Assembly (NCBI GenBank): GCA_937928665.1
Contig: CALFVM010000013.1
Location: 1 to 9,731 of the forward strand
Length of the DNA stretch: 9,731 nt
Origin: an uncultured Candidatus Methylacidiphilales bacterium
GTDB lineage: Bacteria > Verrucomicrobiota > Verrucomicrobiia > Methylacidiphilales > CALFVM01
Direction of reading: 5' to 3'
This document shows positions 1-7,266 of the stretch, piece after piece (the first letter of the stretch is position 1; each line of letters starts with the position of its first letter). Under the pieces are notes generated by a model. The model saw only the letters and a list, made by a program, of their open reading frames with translations. It searched no databases and was not told where the DNA came from. Position numbers and translations under genes: made by a program.

Positions 1-699
1 ACCACGGCGTCCACCATTGACCGGAACGGACTTATCCGGATGTTTGTCCGGCCCGAGATCAGCTCACTGGATTTCAGCCGCGTGGATCGGAACCCGGTGA
101 CAGAACCGTTCCCGACCTTGCTGACCCGGGTGGTGGAAACCCGGGTGGCAATGAAGCACAGGGAATCCCTGGTTATTGGTGGACTTTTTGACGACCAGAT
201 GAGGGAGTCGATGCGAAGTGTGCCGTTTATCAGCAAAATCCCGATTTTGGGAGAGCTGTTCAAGAATCGGACGAAGGACGGGGAAAAGACTGAACTCGCG
301 TTCATTCTGACACCTGAGGTGATTGGCCGGGAGGAGCTGATTGCGGGCGACCGTCCGCAGCCGCGGCTTTCGGAAATGGCGGAGCAACTCGAGTATGCAA
401 CTGGGGTTCCCTCCACGTCAGTTGCTCCGGTTAAGATCAGTGCGGAAACGGTTCGCCTTCGCTCGGCCGAGTTTGTCAAGCCCGAGGAGGTGGAAGGTGC
501 GAAGGGCGGTCAGGCGACTTCCACTGAAGCGATTAGTTCCCGGCCCCAAGCTCGAGCACCGTCGATCCAGACCACCCCGGCGTTGAATCCTGTTGCAACC
601 AGGGCGGAGCCTTGGACTGTCCGGAACCATCTGTCCGACGCCCGGGAGCTTCCGGCTGCCTCGGCAATTCCTGCTCGCGCCGAAACCACAAACCCATAA
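1..699 (+). CDS. cpaC: Tad pilus outer-membrane secretin CpaC/RcpA, C-terminal part (5' end outside window)
   Basis: This is the C-terminal 232 residues of a secretin, the outer-membrane channel through which the Flp/Tad pilus is extruded. The frame is open from base 1, so the ATG at 40 is internal and the gene starts upstream. Fragment residues 1-109 are the end of the secretin core: a beta-rich run with ETRVAMKHRESLVIGGL near 46-62, then the family signature VPFISKIPILGELFKNR at 74-90, and the closing strand ELAFILTPEVI at 98-108. After residue 110 comes a tail of about 120 residues rich in Ala, Pro, Ser, Thr and Glu with no recognisable fold. It ends with TAA, 13 bp before cpaE, and heads the visible operon. 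The family is certain; the choice of CpaC/RcpA over other secretins rests on the tad genes that follow. Confidence 0.92.
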   Translation, partial: TTASTIDRNGLIRMFVRPEISSLDFSRVDRNPVTEPFPTLLTRVVETRVAMKHRESLVIGGLFDDQMRESMRSVPFISKIPILGELFKNRTKDGEKTELAFILTPEVIGREELIAGDRPQPRLSEMAEQLEYATGVPSTSVAPVKISAETVRLRSAEFVKPEEVEGAKGGQATSTEAISSRPQARAPSIQTTPALNPVATRAEPWTVRNHLSDARELPAASAIPARAETTNP

Positions 700-712
700 A
701 ATCCGCATCGCT

Positions 713-1879
713 ATGGCGGATTTCTTCATTGTCCACCGGGACCCGGGTTTCGTTGCCAGAGTCAAATCTGCTCTGATCGATTCTTCAGGGCATAAGGTCC
801 TAGGGTCGTGCGATTCGGGACAGGAGGCTCTGTTTCTGCTAGGCTCGTCCAAGGCAAACGTCGTTCTCGTCCAGTTGGCTTTGGGCGACATGGACGGGAT
901 GAAGCTGATTTCGCAGCTTGGGGCGAAGTTCCGGGACATGTGTCTGGTGCCGGTCCTGGAAGGGACGGAGGGAGGAGAGGTTTGGCAGAAGATTCTGCAG
1001 ATGAATCTCCGGACCGCGATCAACGGGCCTGCCGATGTGGCCACGTTAGTCCCGCTCTTGAAGCAGGCGGCGCAGACTGCGGCCGAGTTGGCGGCCATGG
1101 CACCAGAAGAGATGGTCCACCGTGGCGATTCCTATCTGATCGCGGTGGCCGGTGCGCGGAGTGGGCTGGGGAAGACGACGTTCGCAACAAACCTAGCCGT
1201 GTGTCTTCGGGCGTTCGAGGCGGATGTCACGCTGATTGATCTCAGCATGAATCCCGGCGATTTCTTCACCTTTCTGGATCAGGTTCCGCGGCACACCCTG
1301 TCAGACGTCATCCGCAGTAAGGACCAGCTCGATGCGTCCTACATTCAGAACCTGCTCAGCGAACACCGGAGCGGATTCAAATTTCTGGCCTGTCCGAACC
1401 AAGATTTTAATCCTACCGAGCTGTACGGATTCTCTCTTGAAGACGCGATCAACTTTCTCAAACTAGTCCGGTCCACGGCCAACTATGTTGTGGTGGACAC
1501 CGGGCCGCACGATCTGCCTCCGACTCTGGCCGCAGTGGAAGAAGCTGATGTGGTTTTTCTGATTACGAGCCGGGATTTGGCCCGTCTTCTGGCACTCCAG
1601 AGGTTTCTCAAGTTTCTGAAAGGGCGGAATGTGTTGCCCGAAAAAATTAAAGTCGTCGTGAATAATGCTGAGGTTGGCACCGAAGTCAGCGATTCCGAAA
1701 TTGAATCCGTTCTGGAACACCCGATTACGGCCTTTCTGCCTTCCATTCCGACACAGACATCCTTCAGCATCAACAGCGGGGCACCGCTGGCGGAGACCAA
1801 ACCGGAACTTCCGTTTTGCGCGGTGATTTCCAAACTGGCGGAGATTTCTCTGAACCGTTGGCTGGACGAGGCTGAGTAG
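713..1879 (+). CDS. cpaE: TadZ/CpaE-type pilus localisation ATPase with degenerate receiver domain
   Basis: A 388-residue protein of the TadZ/CpaE family, MinD/ParA-like ATPases that position the Tad assembly machine at the inner membrane. Residues 1-120 look like a response-regulator receiver fold (ADFFIVHRD, then VVLVQLALGDMDG at 50-62), but the phospho-acceptor Asp position is Gln54, so it is a pseudo-receiver. Residues 140-388 are the ATPase: deviant Walker A GARSGLGKTT at 147-156 with catalytic Lys154, switch Asp176 in LIDLSMNPGD, and Walker B VVVDTGP at 259-265. The usual ParA/MinD signature Lys, five residues before the P-loop Lys, is Arg149. The ATG at 713 was chosen because the receiver fold begins there; the frame stays open upstream to 593, but that part overlaps the secretin gene. 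No clear Shine-Dalgarno precedes it. cpaF follows 28 bp later. Confidence 0.9.
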   Translation: MADFFIVHRDPGFVARVKSALIDSSGHKVLGSCDSGQEALFLLGSSKANVVLVQLALGDMDGMKLISQLGAKFRDMCLVPVLEGTEGGEVWQKILQMNLRTAINGPADVATLVPLLKQAAQTAAELAAMAPEEMVHRGDSYLIAVAGARSGLGKTTFATNLAVCLRAFEADVTLIDLSMNPGDFFTFLDQVPRHTLSDVIRSKDQLDASYIQNLLSEHRSGFKFLACPNQDFNPTELYGFSLEDAINFLKLVRSTANYVVVDTGPHDLPPTLAAVEEADVVFLITSRDLARLLALQRFLKFLKGRNVLPEKIKVVVNNAEVGTEVSDSEIESVLEHPITAFLPSIPTQTSFSINSGAPLAETKPELPFCAVISKLAEISLNRWLDEAE

Positions 1880-1907
1880 CTATGTAATTTACCGCTGAGA
1901 GACTTAT

Positions 1908-3365
1908 ATGCGACCAATCCCTCCAGGAAATAACCCCGGAATGTTGCGCCCGAACATGACACGTCCTCCGGGAGTGATTCGTCCGCCGCAGGGACCCACG
2001 TCGGGAGGCAGCGGCGCACCGCTTCGGGCACCCCCGGGACCAACGCCTACCCGGGCCACCGATCCGGCGTCCGCTTCCGCCAATGCGGCCACTGATTTTA
2101 TCCTGCAATTCAAACGCCAGCTCCTTCCCTATCTCATTCAAAAGATCAACCCGTCGTTGCTGGGACCTGGGAATGAGGTGGCACTGAAGCAGCAGATCGA
2201 GCAACTGATCGACGAGAAGATTGCGGCGGACCGGATCCCGATTGGTAAGCAACTCCGGGACAAGTTGATGGTGGACATCGTCAACGAGATGATCGGTTTC
2301 GGTCCGCTGGAAGCCCTTTTGACCGATGAGACGGTAACCGAGATCATGGTGAACGGGCACAGCACGATTTATGTGGAGCAAAATGGGAAAATCACGTTGT
2401 CGCCGGTCAAGTTTGTCGATGAAGCGAGTTGTCGCCGGGTGATTGACAAAATTCTCAGTCCGCTGGGGCGTCGGGTAGATGAATCCAGTCCGATCTGCGA
2501 TGCCCGTCTGCCGGACGGGTCACGGGTCAATGTGGTCGTGCCGCCTTGCGCGTTGAACGGGCCGACGATTACCATCCGGAAGTTTGCCAAAAACAAGCTG
2601 ACCATGGAGAAGCTAATCGGGTTCAAGGCACTTTCAAAAGGGATGGCGATGTTCCTCCAAGCTTGCGTCCGTGGCACACTCAACATTGTGATCTCCGGAG
2701 GCACGGGATCAGGAAAAACCACGATGCTCAACGCCCTCTCCTCCTATATTCCCGAGGGGGAGCGCATCTTAACGATTGAGGATGCAGCCGAATTGAAGCT
2801 GCAGCAGGAGCATGTGGTCCGGCTTGAATCCAAGCCCCCGAATATCGAGGGCAAGGGCGAGGTGGCGATCCGTGACCTGGTAAAAAGTTCGCTCCGGATG
2901 CGTCCGGATCGAATCGTCATCGGGGAGTGTCGCGGTGGAGAGGCCCTGGACATGATTCAGGCGATGAACACTGGCCATGACGGTTCGCTGACGACAACTC
3001 ACGCGAACACGCCGCGCGATGCGCTTTCCCGGATTTCGACGCTCGTTCTCATGGCGGGGATGGACTTGCCGGAGAAGGCGATTCGCGAACAGATTGCCAG
3101 CGCGGTCCACCTTTTTGTGCAGATCGCGCGGCTGCAGGATGGTTCCCGGCGAGTCACCCACATCACCGAAGTTCAGGGTATGGAGGGGACGGTGATCACC
3201 CTACAGGATATTTTCCGGTTTGAGCAAACGGGGGTCACCCCGGAGGGCAAGGTCAAAGGAGTGCTCCGCGGATGCGGCATTGTCCCGAAGTGTCTCGACC
3301 GGCTCAAGGCTCATGGGGAGAATGTGCCGGTCGAAGTTTTTCAAACCGCCGTCGAAGTTCCCTAG
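1908..3365 (+). CDS. cpaF: Tad pilus assembly ATPase TadA/CpaF (type II/IV secretion ATPase)
   Basis: A 485-residue secretion ATPase of the VirB11/PulE superfamily, TadA/CpaF branch: the cytoplasmic hexameric motor that drives Flp pilus assembly. Residues 1-60 are a Pro/Gly/Arg-rich, probably disordered leader. A helical N-terminal domain runs from 62 to about 170 (FGPLEALL at 131-138, VTEIMVNG at 143-150). The RecA-like domain has all four motifs: Walker A GGTGSGKTT at 264-272, Asp box ILTIEDAAEL at 287-296, Walker B RIVIGECRGGEA at 335-346, and His box GHDGSLTTTHAN at 356-367. Length suits the family, allowing for the leader. The ATG at 1908 follows a purine stretch (gagagac) at suitable spacing. 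The TAG stop lies 3 bp before tadB, so translational coupling is likely. Confidence 0.96.
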   Translation: MRPIPPGNNPGMLRPNMTRPPGVIRPPQGPTSGGSGAPLRAPPGPTPTRATDPASASANAATDFILQFKRQLLPYLIQKINPSLLGPGNEVALKQQIEQLIDEKIAADRIPIGKQLRDKLMVDIVNEMIGFGPLEALLTDETVTEIMVNGHSTIYVEQNGKITLSPVKFVDEASCRRVIDKILSPLGRRVDESSPICDARLPDGSRVNVVVPPCALNGPTITIRKFAKNKLTMEKLIGFKALSKGMAMFLQACVRGTLNIVISGGTGSGKTTMLNALSSYIPEGERILTIEDAAELKLQQEHVVRLESKPPNIEGKGEVAIRDLVKSSLRMRPDRIVIGECRGGEALDMIQAMNTGHDGSLTTTHANTPRDALSRISTLVLMAGMDLPEKAIREQIASAVHLFVQIARLQDGSRRVTHITEVQGMEGTVITLQDIFRFEQTGVTPEGKVKGVLRGCGIVPKCLDRLKAHGENVPVEVFQTAVEVP

Positions 3366-3368
3366 GTC

Positions 3369-4358
3369 ATGTTCTTCATCGCCACCGTCATCGTCATTCT
3401 GCTGTTCTTCGTCACGGCCGGCATGATTGTCGGCATGCTGGTGAGTGGTGGGGAGACCTCCAGGGTCAGTTCTCGGGTAGCCCGGCTGACCCAACTGCCC
3501 GCCGAGGTGGCCAGAGAGCTACAGACTGCGGAACAGCTCGGTGCAGGCGAAAAAGCCGGCTTGTTCTCGAAGGTGGACCTCCGTCCGATGTTGGGCAAGT
3601 TCACCGGGGAGAATTACTTCGATGTTCTGGAGCGGGATTTGGCCCAGGCTGACATCAAGCTGCGTCCGTCCGAGTTCATCATCTTCCGCGCCGCGATTAT
3701 TTTGTTTATCGCCTGCGTCGGTCTTGTGCTGACGCAAAGTCTTCTTATTGGTCTTCTGATCGCGGTGCCTTTTCTTTTCATTCACGGTCCCATTCTCGGG
3801 TTTCTGAAGAAGCGGCGGATTAACAAGTTCAGCCTGCAGTTGGCCGAGTTCCTCATCCTCATTGTGAACTCGCTGCGAGCCGGCCAAACGTTTATGCAGG
3901 GTTGCAGCGTGGCGGCTAAGGAGTCGCCCGATCCGATTGCCACGGAGTTCAGACAGGTCATTAAAGAGGTCAATCTTGGGTTACCCGAGGCAGAAGCCTT
4001 GGAAAACCTGCTGACCCGAGTTCCGAGCGAAGATCTAAAGATTGTTGTCAGCGGTTACACTATTCAGAGGAAGGTCGGGGGTAATTTGGCCGAGATCCTT
4101 GAAACAACGGCGGGCACCATTCGCGAGCGGGTCCGAATCCAGGGCCAGATTGATACGCTGACGACCCAGGGCAAACTCTCGGGTCTCCTGGTGGGCGCCC
4201 TCCCGTTTTTCATTGGGTTTGCCATCTCCGGGATCAACCCGGAATACTTTGAGCCCATGCTGACCCCGCCCTGGGGTTGGGCAACCATCGGGCTGGCCCT
4301 GACGATGCAGTTGCTGGGGGCACTGATGATCAAAAAAGTCGTTACCATCGAAATCTGA
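3369..4358 (+). CDS. tadB: Tad pilus inner-membrane platform protein TadB
   Basis: A 329-residue polytopic membrane protein of the type II secretion F (GspF/PilC) superfamily, TadB branch. With TadC it forms the inner-membrane platform on which the CpaF motor acts. Visible in order are an N-terminal membrane segment at 2-25, a cytoplasmic linker at 26-103, two hydrophobic segments at about 104-145 ending in KKRR, the T2SSF domain from about 155 to 265 (FLILIVNSLRAGQTF at 161-175, IKEVNLGLPEAEAL at 198-211), and C-terminal membrane segments at about 270-288 and 303-321. The start follows the cpaF stop by 3 bp with a minimal AGG in front. Its first 25 residues closely resemble those of TadC. 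Being the first of the two F-domain proteins after cpaF supports the TadB assignment. Confidence 0.93.
   Translation: MFFIATVIVILLFFVTAGMIVGMLVSGGETSRVSSRVARLTQLPAEVARELQTAEQLGAGEKAGLFSKVDLRPMLGKFTGENYFDVLERDLAQADIKLRPSEFIIFRAAIILFIACVGLVLTQSLLIGLLIAVPFLFIHGPILGFLKKRRINKFSLQLAEFLILIVNSLRAGQTFMQGCSVAAKESPDPIATEFRQVIKEVNLGLPEAEALENLLTRVPSEDLKIVVSGYTIQRKVGGNLAEILETTAGTIRERVRIQGQIDTLTTQGKLSGLLVGALPFFIGFAISGINPEYFEPMLTPPWGWATIGLALTMQLLGALMIKKVVTIEI
3393..3412 (+). repeat. 20-bp direct repeat, copy 1 (start of tadB)
   Basis: The 20 bases GTCATTCTGCTGTTCTTCGT occur here, in frame from codon 9 of tadB, and again at 4382-4401 in tadC. They encode V-I-L-L-F-F-V within the first membrane segment. The identity at DNA level in the corresponding place of two paralogous genes is seen directly; whether it reflects duplication, gene conversion or chance under codon bias is inference. 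Confidence 0.9.
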
Positions 4359-4360
4359 GC

Positions 4361-5296
4361 ATGTTCATTCTTACCTGCATTGTCATTCTGCTGTTCTTCG
4401 TAATCGTCGCGATGCTCTGTGTGGGGCAGAACCAGCAAAAAGTCAGCTTTGTCGAGCGCTTGAAAAAAGCGGAAGCGGGGGGCACGGCCCGGGTGGCCCT
4501 GCGGGACGAGGAGGAGATGAACAAGAGTGTGGTGTCACGCGTGTTATTGCCGCTGGCCAACAAGTACTCGAAGGTATTCCGGGCGATCACTCCGGCAAAA
4601 ATGATTGAGGACTGTGACCAGGCCATTGATGAAGCCGGTCTACAGGGGACTGTGACCGGGGCACAGATAACCACACTGTCCTGGGTGCTGGCTGCGGCCC
4701 TGCCTTTGCTCATCGGGCTGTTGTTGGCACCCCATCTGGCCAAAGGGATTCTTTCTCCCATGCAATACTTCGGCGGGGTGTTTATCTGCCTGATTCTGGG
4801 CTATCGCCTGCCAGTGGGCATCATTCAGGGAAAAGCGAAAAAGCGGAAACATGAGATTCAACTCAATCTCCCGTTCACCTTCGATCTGATCAGTATTTCA
4901 GTGGAAGCCGGGATGGCACTGGATGGGGCGATGGCGGTGGTGGCGGAGCGGACCAAGGGAGCCTTGGCCGAAGAGTTGCGCCGGACGCTCCGCGAGGTCA
5001 ACCTGGGGATCAGCCGTTCGGACGCCCTGGCCAACCTGGCCAAAAGGACAGGAGTGGACGATCTCAAGTCATTTGTAACGGCTGTCAATTATATCAGTAA
5101 ACTTGGAGGTAGCCTGGTGGATGTGATTAAAATCCAAACCGAAGCGATGCGGGTGAAACGACGCCAGCGGGCGGAAAAGGCGGCCGCCCAGGCTCCGGTG
5201 AAGATCATGATCCCGCTGGTTCTCTTTATTTTTCCCTGCCTGTTTATCGTAATTCTTGGTCCGGCGGTGCTTCGGTTTGCCGTTCCCTCCAACTGA
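4361..5296 (+). CDS. tadC: Tad pilus inner-membrane platform protein TadC
   Basis: A 311-residue membrane protein of the same GspF/T2SSF superfamily as TadB, the second platform subunit of the Tad machine. It has an N-terminal membrane segment at 2-22, a charged cytoplasmic stretch at 23-75, hydrophobic segments at about 105-123 and 135-155, the T2SSF domain at about 168-280 (LPFTFDLISISVEAGMALDG at 170-189, LREVNLGISRSDAL at 210-223), and a final membrane segment at about 282-304. The ATG at 4361 sits 2 bp after the TadB stop. It was preferred over an upstream in-frame codon at 4277 because the membrane segment begins at 4361 and matches the TadB N-terminus. It ends the recognisable tad genes, with 53 bp before the next start. 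Confidence 0.93.
   Translation: MFILTCIVILLFFVIVAMLCVGQNQQKVSFVERLKKAEAGGTARVALRDEEEMNKSVVSRVLLPLANKYSKVFRAITPAKMIEDCDQAIDEAGLQGTVTGAQITTLSWVLAAALPLLIGLLLAPHLAKGILSPMQYFGGVFICLILGYRLPVGIIQGKAKKRKHEIQLNLPFTFDLISISVEAGMALDGAMAVVAERTKGALAEELRRTLREVNLGISRSDALANLAKRTGVDDLKSFVTAVNYISKLGGSLVDVIKIQTEAMRVKRRQRAEKAAAQAPVKIMIPLVLFIFPCLFIVILGPAVLRFAVPSN
4382..4401 (+). repeat. 20-bp direct repeat, copy 2 (start of tadC)
   Basis: The second exact copy of the 20-base sequence at 3393-3412, in frame from codon 8 of tadC. The flanking bases diverge at once on both sides, although the encoded proteins remain similar for about 20 residues. Confidence 0.9.
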
Positions 5297-5349
5297 TCGG
5301 GCGGAAAGTCGCTTCCCCTTACGCGTTGGCCGCTCTAGCTTGTCGGACC

Positions 5350-6042
5350 ATGATTCGGGTTGGTGCCCTTCTTGTTCTGGTTTGTCTGGCCGCTGTGCCC
5401 GCACGGGCAATCGAGCACATGATTGTGAGCGGGGGCCCTGCCTTGAACTTTTTCGAGCGGACCAAGGAGGAGCGTCACGATCGGTATTGGGGCAACTTCA
5501 TCGACTCCGCTTCCGCACGCATTCGGCAGTTGCAGGCGGAGTTGCCTGAGGGGGAAATCATGACGTGGCATGTTTTTCGGCCCGCCTATGAAACGCGGGG
5601 CCGGGAGGAGCGGATAAACTACATTTTTTTGGTCGAGGAGCGGGCGCGGGAGCTGGGGGTGCGGATGTTTTGGTTCGGTTCCCGGCACGACCTTTTTTAC
5701 TACATGAACCGGGGAAAGGACCGGGCGCGGCACAAGATCAGCCGCTGGGAGTATTTCGGGCATTCGAACAAGCGGACGCTGATGTTCGATTACAGTAACC
5801 TGCTGGATGGCGCGGCTTTGGAGCCGATGATTGTCCACATCTCCCATCTGGCGGAGATTGACCCCGGGGTGTTTCATCCAGGTGCCCGCTGTCAAAGCTG
5901 GGGTTGCCATTCGGGAGAAGAGTTTTCCGATGCATGGTTCCAGCGTTTCGGCGTTCCTATGATCGGGGCGATCGGGAAGACGGACTATTCCCGTGGCGGG
6001 ATTCCCTACATTTCCACCCCGGGCGGAAGGTGGTATCCATGA
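5350..6042 (+). CDS. Secreted protein with caspase-like (clan CD-like) His/Cys motifs
   Basis: A 230-residue exported protein that I do not recognise as a named family. Residues 1-20 are a signal peptide (hydrophobic core GALLVLVCLAAV, probable cleavage after A-R-A at 18-20). The mature part alternates strands and helices: HMIVSGG (23-29), MTWHVFRPAY (71-80), VRMFWFGSRHDLFYYMNRG (104-122), then EYFGHSN (134-140) and GCHSGEEFSDAW (185-196), followed by VPMIGAIGKTDYS. His138 in FGHS and Cys186 in CHSG are 48 residues apart. This resembles the metacaspase/caspase arrangement, with His after a strand and Cys in a [DA]CxSG loop, so a caspase-like fold is a reasonable inference but is not shown. 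The ATG at 5350 was chosen for the signal peptide; a TTG at 5326 would add 8 residues before it. It follows tadC by 53 bp and overlaps the next gene. Confidence 0.8.
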   Translation: MIRVGALLVLVCLAAVPARAIEHMIVSGGPALNFFERTKEERHDRYWGNFIDSASARIRQLQAELPEGEIMTWHVFRPAYETRGREERINYIFLVEERARELGVRMFWFGSRHDLFYYMNRGKDRARHKISRWEYFGHSNKRTLMFDYSNLLDGAALEPMIVHISHLAEIDPGVFHPGARCQSWGCHSGEEFSDAWFQRFGVPMIGAIGKTDYSRGGIPYISTPGGRWYP

Positions 6043-6545
6043 GATTGGCGGCACTTGTGCTGGCGATTTTTGCCGGAGCGGGATGGTCCTTTGCCCAGGA
6101 GGTGGCGGCTGAGGGAGGCGTTCCGATGCGCTACGGTCGGACAGAGGGAGAGTTTTTCGTCGGGCATCGTGCGGTTCATGCCAAATACACCGGCTGGGGC
6201 TGGATTAAGGGTCCCCGGGAACCCTGGGTGCGTGCGCGTTGGGCGATGTTGATGGAGCGACCGGGCACGATGCCGGCACCTCACCGGTTTTTGCCCCAAC
6301 CGGGGGATGATCATGCGGTCGAGTACCGGCTATACGGTCGGTTTGCCGATGCCAAGGGCTATGAGCCCTATTTCGATGTTCTGGTGGACGTGTTTATTCT
6401 GGAAGGTTTCGAGGTCATCGGAAAGGCCAGGCCGATTGACCGGGCTCCTCCATTGCCGCCGGATCTCCAAGAGCGGCGGGGCACGAGTCGTTCGACCGCG
6501 CGACCGACTGGCGCACAGATGCTCAGGGACCGGCGGCAGCAGTAG
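6039..6545 (+). CDS. Small exported protein of unknown function, coupled to the caspase-like gene
   Basis: A 168-residue protein that I cannot assign to a family. Residues 1-19 form a signal peptide (MRLAALVLAIFAGAGWSFA, cleavage probably before QEV). The mature protein is rich in aromatic residues and Arg: YTGWGWIKGPREPW at 50-63, EYRLYGRF at 95-102 and EPYFDVLVDVFILEGFEVIG at 109-128, a beta-rich pattern. Its last 40 residues are Pro/Arg-rich and probably unstructured. There are no Cys residues and no membrane anchor beyond the signal. The ATG overlaps the upstream stop as ATGA, and a good Shine-Dalgarno, AAGGTGG, lies 5 bases before it inside the upstream gene, so the two proteins are made together and may act together outside the cytoplasm. 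The frame is open 5' to 5904, but that part lies within the upstream gene. Confidence 0.8.
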   Translation: MRLAALVLAIFAGAGWSFAQEVAAEGGVPMRYGRTEGEFFVGHRAVHAKYTGWGWIKGPREPWVRARWAMLMERPGTMPAPHRFLPQPGDDHAVEYRLYGRFADAKGYEPYFDVLVDVFILEGFEVIGKARPIDRAPPLPPDLQERRGTSRSTARPTGAQMLRDRRQQ

Positions 6546-6589
6546 TCCGGGATGGGGAGAGCTGGGTTTGACCGTGTCAGGCGTTGAGA

Positions 6590-7207
6590 TCAGGGAAGGT
6601 GGATGGCGGCAAAGTGTCGGCCGGTTCTTCCCTGTTCTTTTCGGTACGAGTAGAAACGGGAAAGATCAGCGGCGGTGTTGAAGCCGCAGTCCTCGATTTG
6701 ATCCACTCCGGCGTCGGCAAGCTGACGGAGGATTTGATCAGCGAAGGGGACATCGTAGTCCGGGACACGAATGGTCGGGCCGAGAACGGCGATAAGATCC
6801 TCGGGGCAGGTGCCAAAGGCTTGGGTCATGGCGTGGATGGTGGCGGCGACGATATTGCCTTCGGTGCCTTTTCGTCCGGAGTGGGCCAGGGCGACGGCCC
6901 CGTGGGCTGGGTCAAAAAAGAAGACGGGGCCGCAATCGGCAGTGCGGATGAGGAGAGTGACGGTGGGATCGCCGGTGGCCAGAGCGTCAACCCCGGGTAC
7001 GGTTTGGCCGCGTTCGGCCGCGGTGACGATGGCGCAGCGGTTGCCATGAGGTTGTTCAGCCCGGATGAGATGACGAAAATCAAAACCGTGGCAGGCGAGG
7101 ACCGCGGCGGCGTTATCGGGGTGGGTGGGCACGCGGTCCTGGCGGAGGGTGAATACGTGGGGCACGGCGCGTGCGTCGAGAGAGGAGAACGTAAGGGGAG
7201 CGGTCAC
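6590..7207 (-). CDS. pgeF: PgeF/YfiH family (laccase-domain, DUF152) purine nucleoside phosphorylase-like protein
   Basis: A 205-residue cytoplasmic protein of the PgeF/YfiH family, often labelled polyphenol oxidase or laccase domain. Characterised members act on purine nucleosides, and E. coli YfiH is linked to peptidoglycan editing. The three metal-ligand motifs are present: QPHG with His54, TADCGP with Cys92 and AHSGRKG with His109. The family's later blocks also appear: VLGPTIRVPDYDV at 141-153 and FYSYRKEQGRTGR at 185-197. Two things are unusual: the common HAGWRG block reads HSGRKG, and the usual N-terminal GGVS/SLN segment is missing, giving a protein shorter than the roughly 240 residues of E. 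coli YfiH. The start is uncertain. GTG at 7207 places the first strand correctly and lies 59 bp after the upstream stop; the open frame reaches 7363 but would overlap that gene by 97 bp. Confidence 0.82.
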   Translation of the reverse strand: MTAPLTFSSLDARAVPHVFTLRQDRVPTHPDNAAAVLACHGFDFRHLIRAEQPHGNRCAIVTAAERGQTVPGVDALATGDPTVTLLIRTADCGPVFFFDPAHGAVALAHSGRKGTEGNIVAATIHAMTQAFGTCPEDLIAVLGPTIRVPDYDVPFADQILRQLADAGVDQIEDCGFNTAADLSRFYSYRKEQGRTGRHFAAIHLP

Positions 7208-7266
7208 AGATCCCGAGGGAAGCGGAATACCGTTCTGGGGGCAAGGCCCGTAGGGGTTGCGCCGGT

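Noticed and set aside
418..1098. A 226-codon open frame on the minus strand across the secretin/cpaE junction
   Set aside because: It lies opposite two recognised genes and shows no motif of its own.
5335..6054. A 239-codon open frame on the minus strand opposite the caspase-like gene
   Set aside because: It is rich in Pro, Arg and His with no signal or motif. The plus strand has a signal peptide, an ATGA junction and protein-like composition.
6546..6589. A bidirectional terminator between the converging genes
   Set aside because: The 44 bp contain no GC-rich inverted repeat followed by a T run on either strand.
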